A program made the position numbers and the translations under genes. A stretch of DNA of 64,000 bases, from assembly GCA_007922195.1 (NCBI GenBank), contig ML681998.1, positions 13,029,357 to 13,093,356 of the forward strand, in the 5' to 3' direction. The DNA comes from Podocnemis expansa. Lineage: Eukaryota; Chordata; Testudines; Podocnemididae. Below, in pieces: positions 45,119-58,992 of this stretch (within the stretch, counting starts at the first letter, position 1; the number at the start of each line of letters is the position of its first letter). The notes under the pieces are model-generated. The model was given only the letters and a program-made list of their open reading frames with translations, was not told the origin of the DNA and did no database searches.

Positions 45119-46399
45119 ATTCTGCAGCCCTCAAGACAAAATAAATATCCCAGACATAAAACAGAGCTGAGAATGGACATAGTACAATGTTTGCAACCAT
45201 TGTGTTCAAGAACATATATCATTCTTAATAATATTGTACTTTAAAATGTTTACTTTTATTTTGGCTTAACAAATAAAAATTCTTCCATTATTCTAATATT
45301 ATAGAAGGTCCCAGGTATGCTTTCCACACATTTCTTCATAATCCTAATATTTTTTAATCTACTGCCTTCATATCTGTACTTAAACTATGTGCAACAAATT
45401 GAGTTACAGCAGATATCGTTAGCATATTGTGTTTCACTGCTAAATTTAAAAGTGAAATGTGTTGATCTATGTGAATGGAAATGATCTACTGCTTTATTTC
45501 ATGGTACTGAATGACACAAAACTAAAACACAAATCTATTATAGGTGAATGAGAGAGAGGTAATATCCAAAACATTGTCATAGCAAATACTGTAGAATTGT
45601 GTAAAGCTGAGCAAATATGTTTCATGGGCAACAAGGACTGAGCTATTGGAAGAAACTGAAATTCTGCACTGGATTGAATGATGCTCCCTTTGGTATACCT
45701 GATGATAATTGTACTTCATCTCACAAACAGAAACTTCTGCATATATATTTTCTTGTGCCAATGTGCGCTTCACACACTGTAGAAATGAGAAAAGGTTGTA
45801 CCAATGCATCAGTGGAATTCAGACGTTTCACAGTGTGCCACCAATGCCGACTGAGAATTTATAACACAGCTTTTTAGAACAGTTGGAATCTTTAGGTAGA
45901 TATCTAAGAGTATAAAATAGTCTGTTTCTTGTGCTTCCCTGAAACCTTAATCCTACCTTAATCCTAAACTCCATTAGTCAGACCACCGAGACTGCCACTG
46001 AAGTCATTACATGACTGGGGCATATAAAGGAGCATTTGCAAAAACATCTTAAGCAAGGACAGATGGACAGATACATTTTCTGCAGTTTGAACTGGACTTT
46101 TTTCTGCCCCATGGTGATTGGTTTGTCATTCCAATCCCCACCCACACATTCATCTTACACTCTTTTCACCTTTGCCTCCCTCCATACCTGCCACTCATAA
46201 CATCCTTCCTCTGCCTTGTTCTGTCCCCATCATACTCTGCTGTCTCCTCTCTTTCCATTTAGCTAATCCTTTTGTCCTAACTCACCCCCTTACCAAAATC
46301 AATCGTTCAATTACAGCATGGAATTAATATGACATTTGCTGCCATCATACTGATCTCTTTGTGCATTACACCATTTCCCCCACTATTTATCTGTCTTGT
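45119..46399. other. unassigned, gene-free stretch
   Basis: No supported feature. The frame at 45617-45877 is short and has no recognised domain. 46110-46300 is pyrimidine-rich. Confidence 0.4.
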
Positions 46400-46525
46400 G
46401 TTTTAGTGCTAAACTCTTTGGGGCAGGGACTACTGTGTTTGTATAGTAGTGAGCTCAATGGGGCCCTATTCCTTTGCTGGTTCCTAGGCACCAACTCAAT
46501 AAACCTACTTAATAATACGTTTGTA
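46400..46525 (+). repeat. L2-like LINE 3' end
   Basis: 'gtgctaaactctttggggcagggactactgtgtttgtat', 'gctcaatggggcccta', 'ttcctaggcaccaactcaataaa' and 'cttaataat' follow the L2-type 3' terminus closely (ctccttggggcagggact...cctaggc...caataaa). Confidence 0.65.
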
Positions 46526-49500
46526 AAATCAAAGTCCCACTAAATATAGTAGAAATATTTAGATACTCCTTTTCAAAAAGGCCTAAATAAAAGGTAAGTA
46601 TGCATTTTTCTACACCATCAAGCAAGGCATACTTGAAATTATCTCTGAAAGGCTGATTTTAAAATGCACTGAATGTAATTAACTTTCAGGCATATTTTTC
46701 TATGTGTTAAAAATGTATTATGAAGAGGTGGAAACCTGATAGCGACACTACTGCAGAAATGGCTTGAAGAACTAGATGAATGTAGTCAGAGAGGATTATG
46801 TATTACTGAAAAGAGAGGTTCTCACAGAACAGGGAACTTGCTTTCAGATTTTTGTCAACTGAAATGAGATTTTCTTTCTTCTGCAGACTTGATAGGAATA
46901 GGATTCTAATTTTGCAATAATTTTGTATAGTGGTAATTGAGGAGAAAAAGATGAACTTAGCTCTCATATCCATATAATATTATGAACAGAACTGCAAGGC
47001 TTTGGGGGTTTTGTTGTTGTTGTTGTTGTTGTCTTTTGTTTTTGCTTTTTTGAGTCATAGCATCACTAAAACACAAGCTCATCAATGGTAGTGAGGGGAA
47101 ATTCTCTCAGAGCATCCATTGAATCTCCAGGAGTGATGCAAGATAGATGACCAAAGTGTATGTTCCAGTATTTTGCCCAATCTAGTTTTAAAAGTCACAC
47201 TTTTCAACTATTTCTGTTGGGAGAGTGTTGCTGAGTCTCCCAGCTCATTCACAGTCTCCATTTTTGCCATCTGTTCCCAATGAATCAGTACAGTAGAGTA
47301 TACACTCTTGGGCTGTACAACTATCATTCCTGAGGGTCAGAGGGTACTTGAAGGTGAAATGAAAAGGCAAGGGATGAAGACCACTGGTCTTTATTCTACT
47401 GTTTCATCCAGATGCAAAACATAATGGGGTAGGGAAATCTGCACCTGGTGGTTGCAGTGTTGGTGAAGTGGGAAGAAGAGAGCTAAGTCTGAAATAATAG
47501 AAGGAGAAATGAAGCAGACTTTAGTAGGAAGATGGGGTCCCTCTCCTCTTTCCTCCTTCAGGACTTCCTTCTTTCCCCTCAGCTTGCAAGAGTAGGCAAG
47601 GCCTGGGAGAGGACTCAAAGAAAGTAATGGATGCCTTCTCTCTTCAGGCATGTTGAAAGTGGGTTCCCGGGAAATGAGCTGTACATAGAAAAGGGGGGAA
47701 GAAAGCTGGGGATGTCGCCTATAGGTGAACAATGAGGAGCAATGAAAAGGGCTATCAGTGCTGCATCTTCACCAGAGTAGTTATAGAAGGTCTGCATAGA
47801 ACTGAAGTGTGTCATATTAGGAACCGTGGTGATCTTGTGTGATTACTTCACTTTTAAGGTCCAGAGTATTTGAGACTGGCAGAGCTGAAGCACCTTGGCA
47901 ACAGATATAACTAGAGCAGAATGGAAACTGAAGCTAAAAACGAAGTGGTTTATGAATACGGGTCTTTCTTGCTGTGCCGTTTACTTTAATCTTGTTACTG
48001 CACCACACTGTAGCAGGTAAAATGTGCTAGCTTGTTGTAATTCCTGGCTAGAAACAATACAGTACACTCAATTCTGGTGGTAGCAGAGAACTTTGATCTC
48101 AGGAAATCCTCCACCCTTTGAAACATGGGAAGATGCATACCTCAGCCCAAGTATGAAATCATCATAATACTAAGACCCTCTTCTATTAACTGGGGGATGA
48201 ACATACATGGTCAGATCCACAGCCAGTGTAAATCAGGGTAGCTCTAATTAAGTCAATGTTATAACAAATATACTTCTATCTAGGAATAAATTATATAGAG
48301 GAACAGAGATGTTAGTGAAGCAAATATATTTCTCTTTGTAAAATTGTGAGATATTTATGGTATGTCTGGACCACTCTAAAATAAAAATAAGATGGCCTTG
48401 AGCAGGAACTGTCTGGTAGCTTGCAATATCCCTACCAGTTCTGATGACTTCAGTGGCAAAGGGCTAGTGGACTCCTTCCCCTGCCCCTGTTAATGGCATA
48501 TAGGTGAAGGAGCTTGTATATAGATTAATTATGATCATTAATTAAATGAATAATGAAAATTATCTTATCTCACCACATAAACCAAAATGCAATTTTCAGG
48601 ACAGCCCCACAGACACCAGTGGGAACAGTCTGTCCATCAAGGAGCTTGAGACTGTGATAGGTCACCTGTCTTTCCCTCTCATAAGACATGAGCAGGGAGG
48701 GTGATGAAGGGATTGCCAGAGGATAGCATGATTCAGGGCTTGTTGGGCTAGAGGGTGACATGGCTTAGTGGTAAGTTCAACAGGTCTGAATAATTCTGGT
48801 ATGGATGTTTTCGAGGTTTTTGCATAGAATTTACAGTCTGGTTTTACATGTAGTTTTGTTACGGTTAATGCTCCTTGTTTAACCTTCTGCAGGGGGAAGA
48901 ATTTCACCCTTGCAGACCAAAAGTGATGTTAACTTAAAATACTGTTAGTTTTGTTTGTAAGTTTTTCTTTTTCATCATTATCAGTATTTTGTGACCATTC
49001 ACACAATGTTCACACATTGGTTGATGTGGTTTACTATTTGTGGGTGTAACAGAAGAAGCAGTGGCATGCCATGGCATTTTGAGTAAGGCATACAACAATT
49101 TTTTAATTAATAAATTTTGCACTAATGTTTCCATCCTGACAAAGAGTTCATGCTGCTAGCTCTGCAGTATCCTGTGATTCAATTCTACACTGGCACCTCT
49201 TAGGCTTTTCCATCCTTTTTAGTGATGTTCCACCAAATCACATCATCCATGTGACATGACTTCACATGCAACTTACATGTGGTGCATATGAGGTCACAGT
49301 GTGCAGAGGATCCCATTTTGTTCTATAGTGCATGCTAGAGGACCGGATGGAATCATCACACAGGCTGGATCTGTCCAGTAAGTCACCAGCCTCGCTATGT
49401 TTTGTGTGATTTCTGGAGTGTGCAATGCATGCGTTGTGTATATAGATGACATGCCATTGAATCTTTAGGAATGAATTGAATTAGGAGAATGTCGCACAAT

Positions 49501-52500
49501 GAGACAAGAAGGTGTTTTCAAGTGTAGGGGGCCACTTGGGAGCTGCCATAAAGATGGGACAAGAAAGAGAAAATAAAAAGATGGCCAGGCTATCATCCTT
49601 AGTGGGTGAATAAGGAATATAATAAGAAACAAGTTCTAAGAGGTGGTCAATGGCAGATCTATACAAATCTTTGAAGGAGAGGGTGAAAAGTTCTCAAATA
49701 ATGCAGTAGCACTCTGATATGAATATCTACCTGCTCTCATGCAGCAGACATTTCAGACATCTTCACATTGCTAGCTTGTCAAATCAACTGGGCTTCTACC
49801 CTAGATAGATAATGAGCTGGGTGATCTCGAGTGAACAGTTCTTGGTAGAAATTACATTCTGGAACAGGTCCTGAAAGTCAAACCATAATGCAGACATACA
49901 CTGCTCTATCCCTCTGTGGGCTGAACTGGTGTGTATTTACTTAGATTTGCTCAATCACTGTCTTCCTTTCATGAGCCTTGATGGCTACTATGTTTCCCCA
50001 ACACAGTCATTCAGTGGGGTGAAATTTTGGCCTAGAAATGGACTTCACAAGTCAGTAGGTGAAAATATTCAAATCTTTGATATTTTGTGAAAAGCAACAT
50101 TTCAAAAACCTGAACATGGCATGAAAGAAGTGAGCAAAAATAATTCACACAGTTCCTGCCAGGTGTTTCTTCCAGTTTTGGCCAGTGCTGTTGGCTTATG
50201 GTAATGTGGCATATGACATCATGGGAAGCATTGGCTGTGGTTATCCACTGTGAAACAATCTTGAACTTCATAAATGTGGTCTGAGTACTGTTAGGTTCAG
50301 TCAAGGGATGGGGACCTAAAGCAGAAAATTCATTGATGACTGAATACTGACCAGTTTCTGTGGGAATGCAGATCAACTTATTCCCTAGTCCAATCAATAG
50401 GAGTTTTGCATTGGACTTCAGTAGCAGGCAGATTGGGTCTTAGCTCTGGAAATCCTTTTCACAGACAAATTTTCTTACACTGGATGATGAGCATCAGAGG
50501 TGCTTTTGAATAGACAGCTAACCACTAATCCTAAAGAAGCTCCAATTGCCTATTTCAACCAATGCATTTCTAATGAGAGCTCAGAACTGAACGTAGGGAC
50601 ATCTGCAGGCCATTAGAAGGCTAGATGTGTTGGGCTGAATATAGCACAGCCCCATGGTTATTTTTAAGCGCTGGGGCCGGGAGCAAAAGGATAGAAGATA
50701 CAATAAGAATTCTCAGAAATCCAAGGCATCACATTGCACAGATAATAAGAGGGTTACGTCTCAGACCAGTGTTTGCCTCTCAGAGTGGTCAGCTATCTTG
50801 ACTCAGACATCAGAAACTATTCAATTTGCAATTTGCTGTGTGTGTTTAATCAGTATTTCTTATGTGTGGCATATAAGTTATAGCTTCTGGTAAAGGGTAT
50901 CCTGTACTGTCTCTTTGTAGTATATTTGTAGAGGAGTTCCATTATTTCTATTTTTCTAGCTCTTCCTTCCTTCTTCTCTCTCCCTGCCTCTGGTCAGCAT
51001 GGTTACTGGGAAAGAAAAAAATATTTATTCTCTGATATAGCTTTAATTCCAGGAGATGTTTATTGTTATGGTTAGTTTGATAGGGATGGAGCTACTTGAT
51101 CTGAGTTGAGCCGTGTCAGGGCCCAGAAGCATGCTTTATGGAAAAGCAGTTGAACACTTATATAAATAAAGCTAGGAGATAAACTAACATAATTCTTAAA
51201 ACATGTCATTGAGTTCAGCGTACTTACTGCAGGATGGGAGGAAAAGGACCTGTTTTTTGACCTGATACCTAAGTATTCATATGAGTTTTGCTTGGGTTGG
51301 CAGTGATATTTAAATGAACAATTTTGTGAAGAAATAGACACTAAAGATAATGTTATTCCTGTTGTTTCCATGACAACAGACGTGCTCAATGGAATATATC
51401 CATCATATGTGCTCTGTAACAACCTGGTTTCTAAGTCCTTATTCCAAACATGAAATGAAGTTAAAACTTCAATCAGTTTTGTAATTAGTGTGGTCCTTAC
51501 AGAAATTATTAAACATGATTTTGCAGCTGCCTCAGCCTAAGGCTCAAAGGACTTTTTAGGATTTTATTGCCACTTTTAAGGAATGGTTTAAGAATTGTTG
51601 TTGTACTTTAATCACAGATGCCACTGTTTCTTTTTGGTTTCTGAGACTGTTTCAATGATGTCACATTAAGATTTTTTTTTCCAGGCTCTGAAAAGGTCAC
51701 AGTTATTTTTTCCAAATGATTCTGTCAAGCATAAAAATTAACCATACTTTGAGCTGGATTTTCTGTATTTGTAATGTATGTTTATGTTAGAATTTCTGTC
51801 AAAACAGGGATTAAAGATAAATGTAGCCAATTAAAAGAACATTTGCTTAGAGCTCCTGGTAATAGATACCTCATTGTGGGGTCTTGAGGTACAGCTTTCT
51901 TTAACCACTGATGCAGTTAATGGGGTTGAGTTTTAACATTATAGAAGACTATTTCAGTTTTCCAAATGGCATGTATTAGCCTGAGAACAATCAAGCTAAG
52001 CTATACATATAGCACCAAAGAGAAGTTAGGCATATGCAATGCTAGTGATGTAAAATATTCTTGTCTCCTGTACTTCCTATACTTCATCATTTCAAATAAT
52101 GCTTCCCAGCAGTGTATGTAGGTGAAAACTGGTTTCACAGAAGGGAAAAAAGTAACTGGCACTGGATGAGTCAATTATGGTGCAAACTGTATTACAAGGT
52201 AAAAAGAAGCTCTTAGTACTAAGTTTGGGAGTTGTTTCCTTTTATCTTACTTTATTTTACTTAACAGTTGTTCCCACATTAGTTTTGCTGCAAATGCCAT
52301 GTGTGCTATGGTAGGGAAAAGGTCAGCACCAACTGCAGTTACATCAGGTTTCTATGCACTTTCAATAGCCAATGGTATTTTATGCTTTATATAATGCAAT
52401 TAAAATAATAACAATGTACTTGCATAGAGCCTTTCACATGAAAGGGCTGTAGGCCCAGTTCTTTCATCCTTCCTTGGATAAAACTCTAATTGACTTCAGC

Positions 52501-52995
52501 AGAATATGTTTGCATAAAGAAGATAGAGTAAAAGTGTCATGATTTGGCTGTACATGCTTCATACAGAAATTACTTAATTCACTACTGAAGGTCAGCCACC
52601 TCTTAAGCATGACTTGGCAGCTGTTCAATTGCAAACAGCAACACCACACAGGAGAATTGGGCAGAAATGAAGAATACTTAATCCAGTTGAAATTGCAGAG
52701 ACAATTAAGGTTAGCAGAGTGTGATTACCCAAACTGTCATTTGTACAGGACATAGGAACCAACACAGTACTCTTGTAAAACATACCAGAAGTCAGCTTAC
52801 TACACTTGCAAACAGAGCCAGTTGATCTTTAAATGGTGGTGAGGACCATATGTTGTTAAGACTTTGGTTCCATGTCTTATTGGTGAGATGAATCTCCAAT
52901 AGAATAGCGCCTCTTAACATTAGGATAAAGTATTTGTTTAGTAATGACCTGGAGCACAGCTAGCCGATGAGCACATGGCCATAACTGATCATCAC
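46526..52995. other. long unassigned, gene-free stretch
   Basis: More than 6 kb with no exon, RNA gene or clearly bounded transposon. A (GTT)n tract lies at about 47011-47033. Short tracts such as 48210-48260 ('agatccacagccagtgtaaatcagg') and 52400-52460 ('cttgcatagagcctttcacatg') resemble fragments of common sauropsid hairpin or MIR-type repeats. Open frames at 47391-47732, 50032-50397 and 51072-51422 (all minus) have no recognisable domain. Confidence 0.4.
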
Positions 52996-52998
52996 TAA

Positions 52999-53378
52999 GA
53001 GTATGTCTACACTGGAGCCTTACAGCAACTTAAGGAAGCTTCCTTAAGTCGACCTACAGATCCCCATGGCACACTGGGCTTTTATTAAGTTGACTTAAGC
53101 CTTCCTTAAGTTCACTCAATAACACCACCTCTTAAGGTCGACTGAAGCCAATGTAGATGGGGAATAGTCCTTAAGTCAACTTAATTGGCATCCAGGCCCC
53201 TCCTAGAGTTCCTGGCCATGAGAAGTGGTTGACCTAGCACCTGCCAGTGTGGACACAGGCAGTCGACAGGAGTTATCAGTGTGGATGCTCTAAGTTGCCT
53301 TAACAAGGTCAACTTTAAGTTGACTTAAAGTCAATTTTGTTAAGTCGATTTAATGGAGCCTCCAATGTAGACATACCC
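52999..53378. mobile_element. PIF/Harbinger-like MITE, 380 bp, TSD TAA
   Basis: Ends GAGTATGTCTACACTGGAG and CTCCAATGTAGACATACCC are inverted. TAA flanks both sides (52996-52998, 53379-53381), the 3-bp TWA target of PIF/Harbinger. The interior is rich in 'cttaagtcgac' and 'aagttgactt' palindromes. No transposase. Confidence 0.8.
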
Positions 53379-53381
53379 TAA

Positions 53382-54305
53382 GATGAGGAAACTGGAAACA
53401 TAAATAAAACTTTCTATTTTCTCTTAAGAAGAGAAGGAATTTTCTTGCGACTTTTCTTGTAAAAGTAGCCTTGAACATGTGTACTGATATAAACCATTTG
53501 CAAAATGACCACTACGGTTGAAAAGTAGGTGTGACTGGACTTCATATTCGTTGACATATATTAGTAGCTTCTAACTATAGAATACCATGAAATATTTAAC
53601 TGACGAAGACCCTCCACTTTAGAAGTGAAAAAGTGTCGAATGACAACAATTGAGTCATGACATTAATTTTTGGTGACCCAAAGAAGAGCTGTGTAGCTTG
53701 AAAGCATGTCTTTTTTTGCCATAAAAAATGAGTAGAGTAAAAGATATCTCCTTTCCCATCTTGTCTCTTTAATATTCTGAGACCAACGCAGCTTCAGCAA
53801 TACTGCAAAAATTAATTTTTCGTGTGATTTTTCACCATGTGTGTTTATTTAACCATACATATTTTCACCATGTGTATTGTATTTAACTATACAGTCATCA
53901 TAATGCAATTCCAAGCCCTTTCTCCCACTGCCTGTATATTCATCAAGATTTTTATGATCGTTTGACTACTGGTATCTTGGGTTCACCATGTTGTACCATG
54001 CAAAAATCCATGATGGAGAGGTTACAGGGAAAAGATCCATAGCTGGTCTTACCTGGAAAATTCTTTCCCTCTCCCACTCCCCTGGCCCCCCTTCTTTTCT
54101 GCATTGGGTTGGAAGAGTGGCTTGAGTGAGACAGTCATGTGGCTCACGGATTGGTGGGTATGAGTCGGTTTAACCCCACAGATCCTAGCTGCTATGAATA
54201 AAAGCTGGTTGTCTTGTTTTGTAAGTAGTATGAGTCTCATTATCCATGCCAGGGCTCTGTATATTGCCACTGGCTCCCTCAATGGCGACTCCAAGTTCTG
54301 GATCT
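53382..54305. other. unassigned gap
   Basis: No recognised feature. 53830-53880 holds a short local duplication ('caccatgtgt...tatttaac'). Confidence 0.4.
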
Positions 54306-54712
54306 TCTAAGAGTAAATCTATGCTGCATTGTACACCCAGGTCTTTGAGACTCTGGGGTTGTGGACTTGATGTTTCCAAGACTGTGCATGAGCACCCACG
54401 CTGCATTATAGACATGGGGCTTACAGTTGCTGAACTCAGTTTTCACAGCTGTGATAAAGTCACACTGCACTATGCAGACATTCTGACTTGGGTTTACAAT
54501 TTGAGTTGCACCTACACTGCAAAATGACTGGGCTTGGATCTGAGTCACAGAAGGACTTGGACTTTGACCCCTCCCCCCGCAGTCTCCTGAAACCCCAGTC
54601 CTCAGTGCTTGCTGACTTGAGTCAGACTGATTTGTTTATAGATGGAAGAGGGGGTTGGGCTCCAACCTGACATAGAACCTGGCTTAGTGCACTGTATAGA
54701 CATGATCCGAAA
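54306..54712. mobile_element. possible MITE with ctacactgca-type internal tracts
   Basis: The right end 'gcactgtatagacatgatcc' and left 'aaatctatgctgcattgtacac' are weakly inverted. The interior holds 'cctacactgcaaaatgac' and 'gcttggatctgagtcac', the style of other 'gtctacact' MITEs here. Ends and duplication are unresolved. Confidence 0.4.
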
Positions 54713-54764
54713 GTATTTAGAAGCAACTGAAGTGAAATAACACTACAGAAATCCGCATCAGTAG

Positions 54765-55337
54765 GAGTGTTGCCAGAAGATCGAGTGGTGTGATTATTCC
54801 CCTCTATTTGGTGCTGGTGAGGCCACGTCTGGAATCCTGTGTCTGGTTTTGGGCTCCACACTACAGAAGGGATGTTGACAAATTAAAAAGAGTCCAGCAG
54901 AGGGCAACAAAAATGATTAGGGGGTTGGGACACATGACTTAATGAGGAGATACTGAAGAAACTAGGCTTATTTAATCTACAGAAGAGAAGACTGAGGGGA
55001 TTTGATAGCAACCTTCAACTACTTGAAGGGGTGCTCCAAAGAGGAGGGAGGTTGGCTGTTCTCAGTAATAACAGAAGACAGAACAAGGAGCAATGGTTTC
55101 AGGTTGCAGCTGAGGTGGTCAAGGTTGGATCTTAGGAAAAAACTTTCACACTAGGAGGGCGGAGAAGCATTGGAAGGGGTTACATAGGGAAGTGGTGGAA
55201 TCTCCATCTTTGGAAATATTTATGGCCCAGTTAGACAAAACCCTGGCTGGGATGATTTAGTGAGAGTGGTCCTGCTTTAGCAGGGGTTGGACTAGATGAC
55301 CTCATGAGGTCCCTTCCAAACCTATGATTCTATGACA
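54765..55337 (+). mobile_element. CR1 LINE 3' end, ~570 bp
   Basis: A well-preserved CR1 terminus: 'ttggtgctggtgaggccacgtctggaatcctgtgtc' (GEAT-GILC/LEYC region), 'gacaaattaaaaagagtccagcagagggcaacaaaaatgatt', 'gaagagaagactgagggga', 'gtggtggaatctccatctttgg', 'ggttggactagatgacctcatgaggtcccttcca' and the tail 'cctatgattctatgac'. Stops break the frame. It is 5'-truncated near 54765. Confidence 0.85.
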
Positions 55338-56509
55338 TCGGTCTTCCTTTATACAAAAATTTGCTACACAAGTTACAGTATTTTGCCATTGGAGGCAGAG
55401 TAACTGCTCTCTGAGTCTGCCCTCCTTTTCATTGTATATGTGGATGCAGTAATGAGGGGAGTGCAATTAGTCAGTCATCATGTGGTGTACATGACATAAG
55501 TCACTGCTTTAAATTTAATCTTTTCTTGGAATCTCGGGCAAACAGTATTTACCTTGACTAGTATAAAAATTGCCTTACATACAATTTGATTGTATATTTT
55601 TATCCTACTTTATAATTGTATAGGTAAAATATGTATATATTAAATGGCACGTGTAATGTTGGATTTTCTCAATTACAGTATTAACTGGTTTTTAAAAGCA
55701 TTTTTCCACTATATGGTAATACTGTGCTGTCAGCACAACTGTCTGACTGCATAAAAGAACAGTGTAAAAAGAAATAAATACTGATCTGATTCTTTTCTGA
55801 CTTAAAGCTATGTAAATCAGGAGAAACTTAACTTGTGTCAAGAGCATTCTGCCATATAAAACTGTCATAAATTAAAGAATCAAATCCATTCTTCCTTGAT
55901 GCTGAAGTGGTCTTTTTAATGTGCTTTTTAGAAAATTACATAAACACATAAATAATGTGAAATGTTTTGGATTAGGGTTTTTTGTTTAACTTTAGAAAAC
56001 AGTTAAGAATGGCTAAATACAGAATTTCATCAATGGAAAAAAATGTTACTCCATGTTATAATATAACTACATTTTTAACAGCACTGGAACACAAAAGGTT
56101 GGAAATACAAAGCTTGTATGCTAGCTGTTGGGCTGGACAACCTTTAAAATTGATGGGCCAGATTCCACTTTCATATTAGTGAAAAATCTGAGTAATTCTG
56201 ATTAGAGTTACTTAGGTTTCACACTGCTTCCTGAGAATCAGAAGTGGATTTTGGTCCCTTTCTTGGCCACTGGAGACTCCAATATGTTGTAATTAAAGCA
56301 ATAGACACATATGGAGAATAATATTGTAATAATAGGGGGTGTAGTTTTGAGGGCAAATCATGGAACTCAGGAGACCTAGGATCTGAGCCTGTCCTATTCA
56401 AATCAGTTGGAGCTTTTCCATTGGTTTACATTTCTTTCAGGATTGAACCTCTGGGTTGTATTTTTGGCTTTGCTAATGATCTAAATCCTGCTGGTGTTCA
56501 CATAGAATT
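55338..56509. other. unassigned, AT-rich stretch
   Basis: No gene or bounded repeat. 55790-55850 has a 'tgtaaatcaggagaaact' tract common to sauropsid hairpin repeats. Confidence 0.4.
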
Positions 56510-56711
56510 GTTTACATTGCTGTTAAAAGCCCATGGCTGGCCTGTGCCAGCTGACTTGGGCTCACTGGGTTCAGGCCAAGGGGCTGTTTAATTGCTGTGT
56601 AGATGCTTAGGCCCAGTCTGGAGCCTGGGCTCTCAGACCCTGAAAGATGGGAAAGTCCTAAGCTCAGGTTGTAGCCTAAGCATGAACATCTACATCACAC
56701 ATGAACAGTCA
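56510..56711. mobile_element. inverted-repeat MITE
   Basis: 'ggctgtttaattgctgtgtagatgcttaggc' (about 56583-56612) is inverted at 'gcctaagcatgaacatctacatcacacatgaacag' (about 56675-56709). Between them lies 'gtctggagcctgggctctcagaccctg'. A partial third arm ('ttacattgctgttaaaagccc') precedes it. It belongs in style with the 'gtctac' MITEs. Confidence 0.55.
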
Positions 56712-56794
56712 CTTCACCAGCAGAACCCCACATAGCCATGTGTCAGCCCCCACTGTCTAATTCCAGTGCAGAAATATCCATAAAAGTCAATCTT

Positions 56795-56960
56795 ATGATT
56801 CTCATTAAATTAAATAGTGCAATATCTAGCCTTAACTGTCTGATTGTCAGCAAGCAATTTAATATCTCCATACCTGAGTTCTTTGTACATCTGTAAAATG
56901 GTGTGAGTTAAGATCCTCAATTAAAAGGCAGTATATACGTTCAAAGTATTATTTATTAAT
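56795..56960 (+). repeat. MIR SINE 3' part
   Basis: 'agcaagcaatttaatatctccatacctgagttc', 'tacatctgtaaaatggtg', and terminal 'tcaaagtattatttatta' match the MIR core and tail. Confidence 0.6.
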
Positions 56961-57645
56961 ATAAAATCCAATATGGGGCTATAAAATTTCAGTTAATAGA
57001 GTTTATTACAAGATCTGCATATTTAAAATGTTTATGAAAATTACATTGTGATGGGGTTCTATCAAGGCTTCTTTGCTTCCTGCTGCTGGAGGCATCAGTG
57101 CCCTGACATAGCTACCCAAGAAAATCCACTCAGAGTGGGCAGTCAACAAGACAGTCCTCCTGAGGCCTAGAAGAGCCAGAACAAAATACTGAGGAATCAG
57201 GAACAAGCAGACCAGTTAAGACGACTTGCCTGTTTTCACCCAAGATAGAGCTTGGGGAGACTGGTCCAAAGGCAGATCTCCTCATTGTAAACCCAGACCC
57301 GAGCCATGACTGCCCTAGGTCCTGCGACTCAGTGCTTGTATTTATAAGTATTTTTTTTCTTCTCCTTTCAAATGTGCAGACAGCCAGACCTTGAGCTGCA
57401 GTTTTGTTATTTGGTTGTTCAGAGTGTGACACCAAACTGCTGGGGTAGACTACCCTTTCCTAAGCAGGTGGCCACATCTCACAGACTAAGGTAGAAAGAG
57501 TATGCGGTAGTATAGGAGGTCCTATAGAAGGAGTTGTGGAGCAGCCCAGCCTCCCTGCCCCGCAATTTATTTATTTATATGTTTGTATATTTTTGCTGCT
57601 GCTTCAACAAAAATATGAGAACAAGAATTTGTTACTATCTGGATA
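56961..57645. other. unassigned stretch, possibly part of an LTR
   Basis: 'TGTGATGGGG' at about 57047 and 'catctcaca' near 57473 could be LTR ends, but no flanking duplication was found, so no call is made. Otherwise nothing recognised. Confidence 0.35.
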
Positions 57646-57649
57646 CAAA

Positions 57650-58699
57650 TGTAACCCTTCTGCCAGGGTCAGATGGCTGAACAAGGGCTGGGTTCTATAT
57701 CTAGGGTTTTCCAAATAATGTAACACCATCAAGTGGCTCGAGCCCCCACCCAGATTTCTGGGAAATCATGCACTATCTTCTGAGCACCCCAAAGGGGTAA
57801 TGCTTCCCCACTTGCAAGCATGAGTCTAAGTGTTGCATATAGAACTTTTAATAGTAGTAAAAACAGAATGTAAAAGGCCAAATAACAAAAATCAGCACTG
57901 ATCTGGAGAATCAGTGCAAAACAGGTTCCCAAGAAACCCCACAGCATTTAGGGAGTGTCTTTCACACCAGCTGTCTGCTGGCACCAACCACTGGTCACTC
58001 ACTCTCCACTAGCGCTGTCCTCTGGGCTCCACCCGCTGTCCGCTGGTTCCGCCCACTGGTCACTCACGCCATCCAGCCCACCACTGGCCACTCTCATAGT
58101 CCACTGGCTCCACCCACTGGTCATTCACTCCATCTTCTGCTCCTCTTCAGTGATTTCAGCTCAGAGAGAGGGTTTGCCTCTCTCAGTGATTCCAGCTCTT
58201 AAACTGCCATTAGCTCCAAACAGCTTATTCCATTAAAACAACAAAGAAAGGCCTCATAAGAAGCCCAGCCAAATCTATCATTTGACAATGGGGCCAAGGG
58301 GTGAGGCAATGCCTCAGGGCATAGCCCCAGAAGTAGCTATGCAACCCCCCCCCCCATTCCAGTCTTAACTTTTTCAAGCTCAGACAGGCAGTGGCCTCTC
58401 TTACAAGTTTCTTTTTTGCTAAGGGTAGCTTTTACCCTTTAACTAACCTAACCAGAGTTTGATCAAGCAAGAGAGTAACATATTACAAGAGACAGTATCT
58501 CATGTTTCTTTTCAGTAGAATTACAGATATTGACAGATTTGTGATCAGATTAACCCCAAATACCATTACCCATATTGTCCTGCACCCATAGTGTATTTAT
58601 GCTAATATGTTTTTTGTGCTCATGCAAATACTAAACACATGCAGATTAGTTGCCCCCCCCCCAGAAGCTGTTAGGCACAGCTTCTAAACCTGCCTTACA
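57650..58699. mobile_element. solo LTR, 1050 bp, TSD CAAA
   Basis: Starts TGTAACCCTT and ends GCCTTACA (TGTAA...TTACA inverted ends), with CAAA on both sides (57646-57649, 58700-58703). A 4-bp duplication fits gammaretrovirus-like or Gypsy-like LTR elements. Internally, 57980-58130 holds about three degenerate copies of a 'cactggtcactcac...ccgctgg' unit, and poly-C runs occur at about 58347 and 58653. No polyadenylation signal settles the orientation. No retroviral gene is present. Confidence 0.65.
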
Positions 58700-58992
58700 C
58701 AAATTTCTTAATAATTAAGGGCTGCAGTAAAATGTCTTAAATGATATAATGACTGTGGTAAAAGTTTATATTTAATAAAATGAAAAGAAAATTGATGCAT
58801 TGTGTTGTCAAAACCCAAGTTTGTGGGTAACGCCACAGATATCTTGTTACAGGTGGTCATGAAGGGATAGGTTTTTTCCTTAATAAGCTTGAAATCAATT
58901 AACTACCTTTTAAATATCAGTGATGAGGAAATAGTATCTCTTGAATAAACAGTGGTATTGCTTCAATTGTTGTATGGAAATGGGAATTGTAA

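Noticed and set aside
57047..57482. A possible further LTR (TGTGATGGGG...TCTCACA)
   Set aside because: No matching flanking duplication could be found for any choice of ends.
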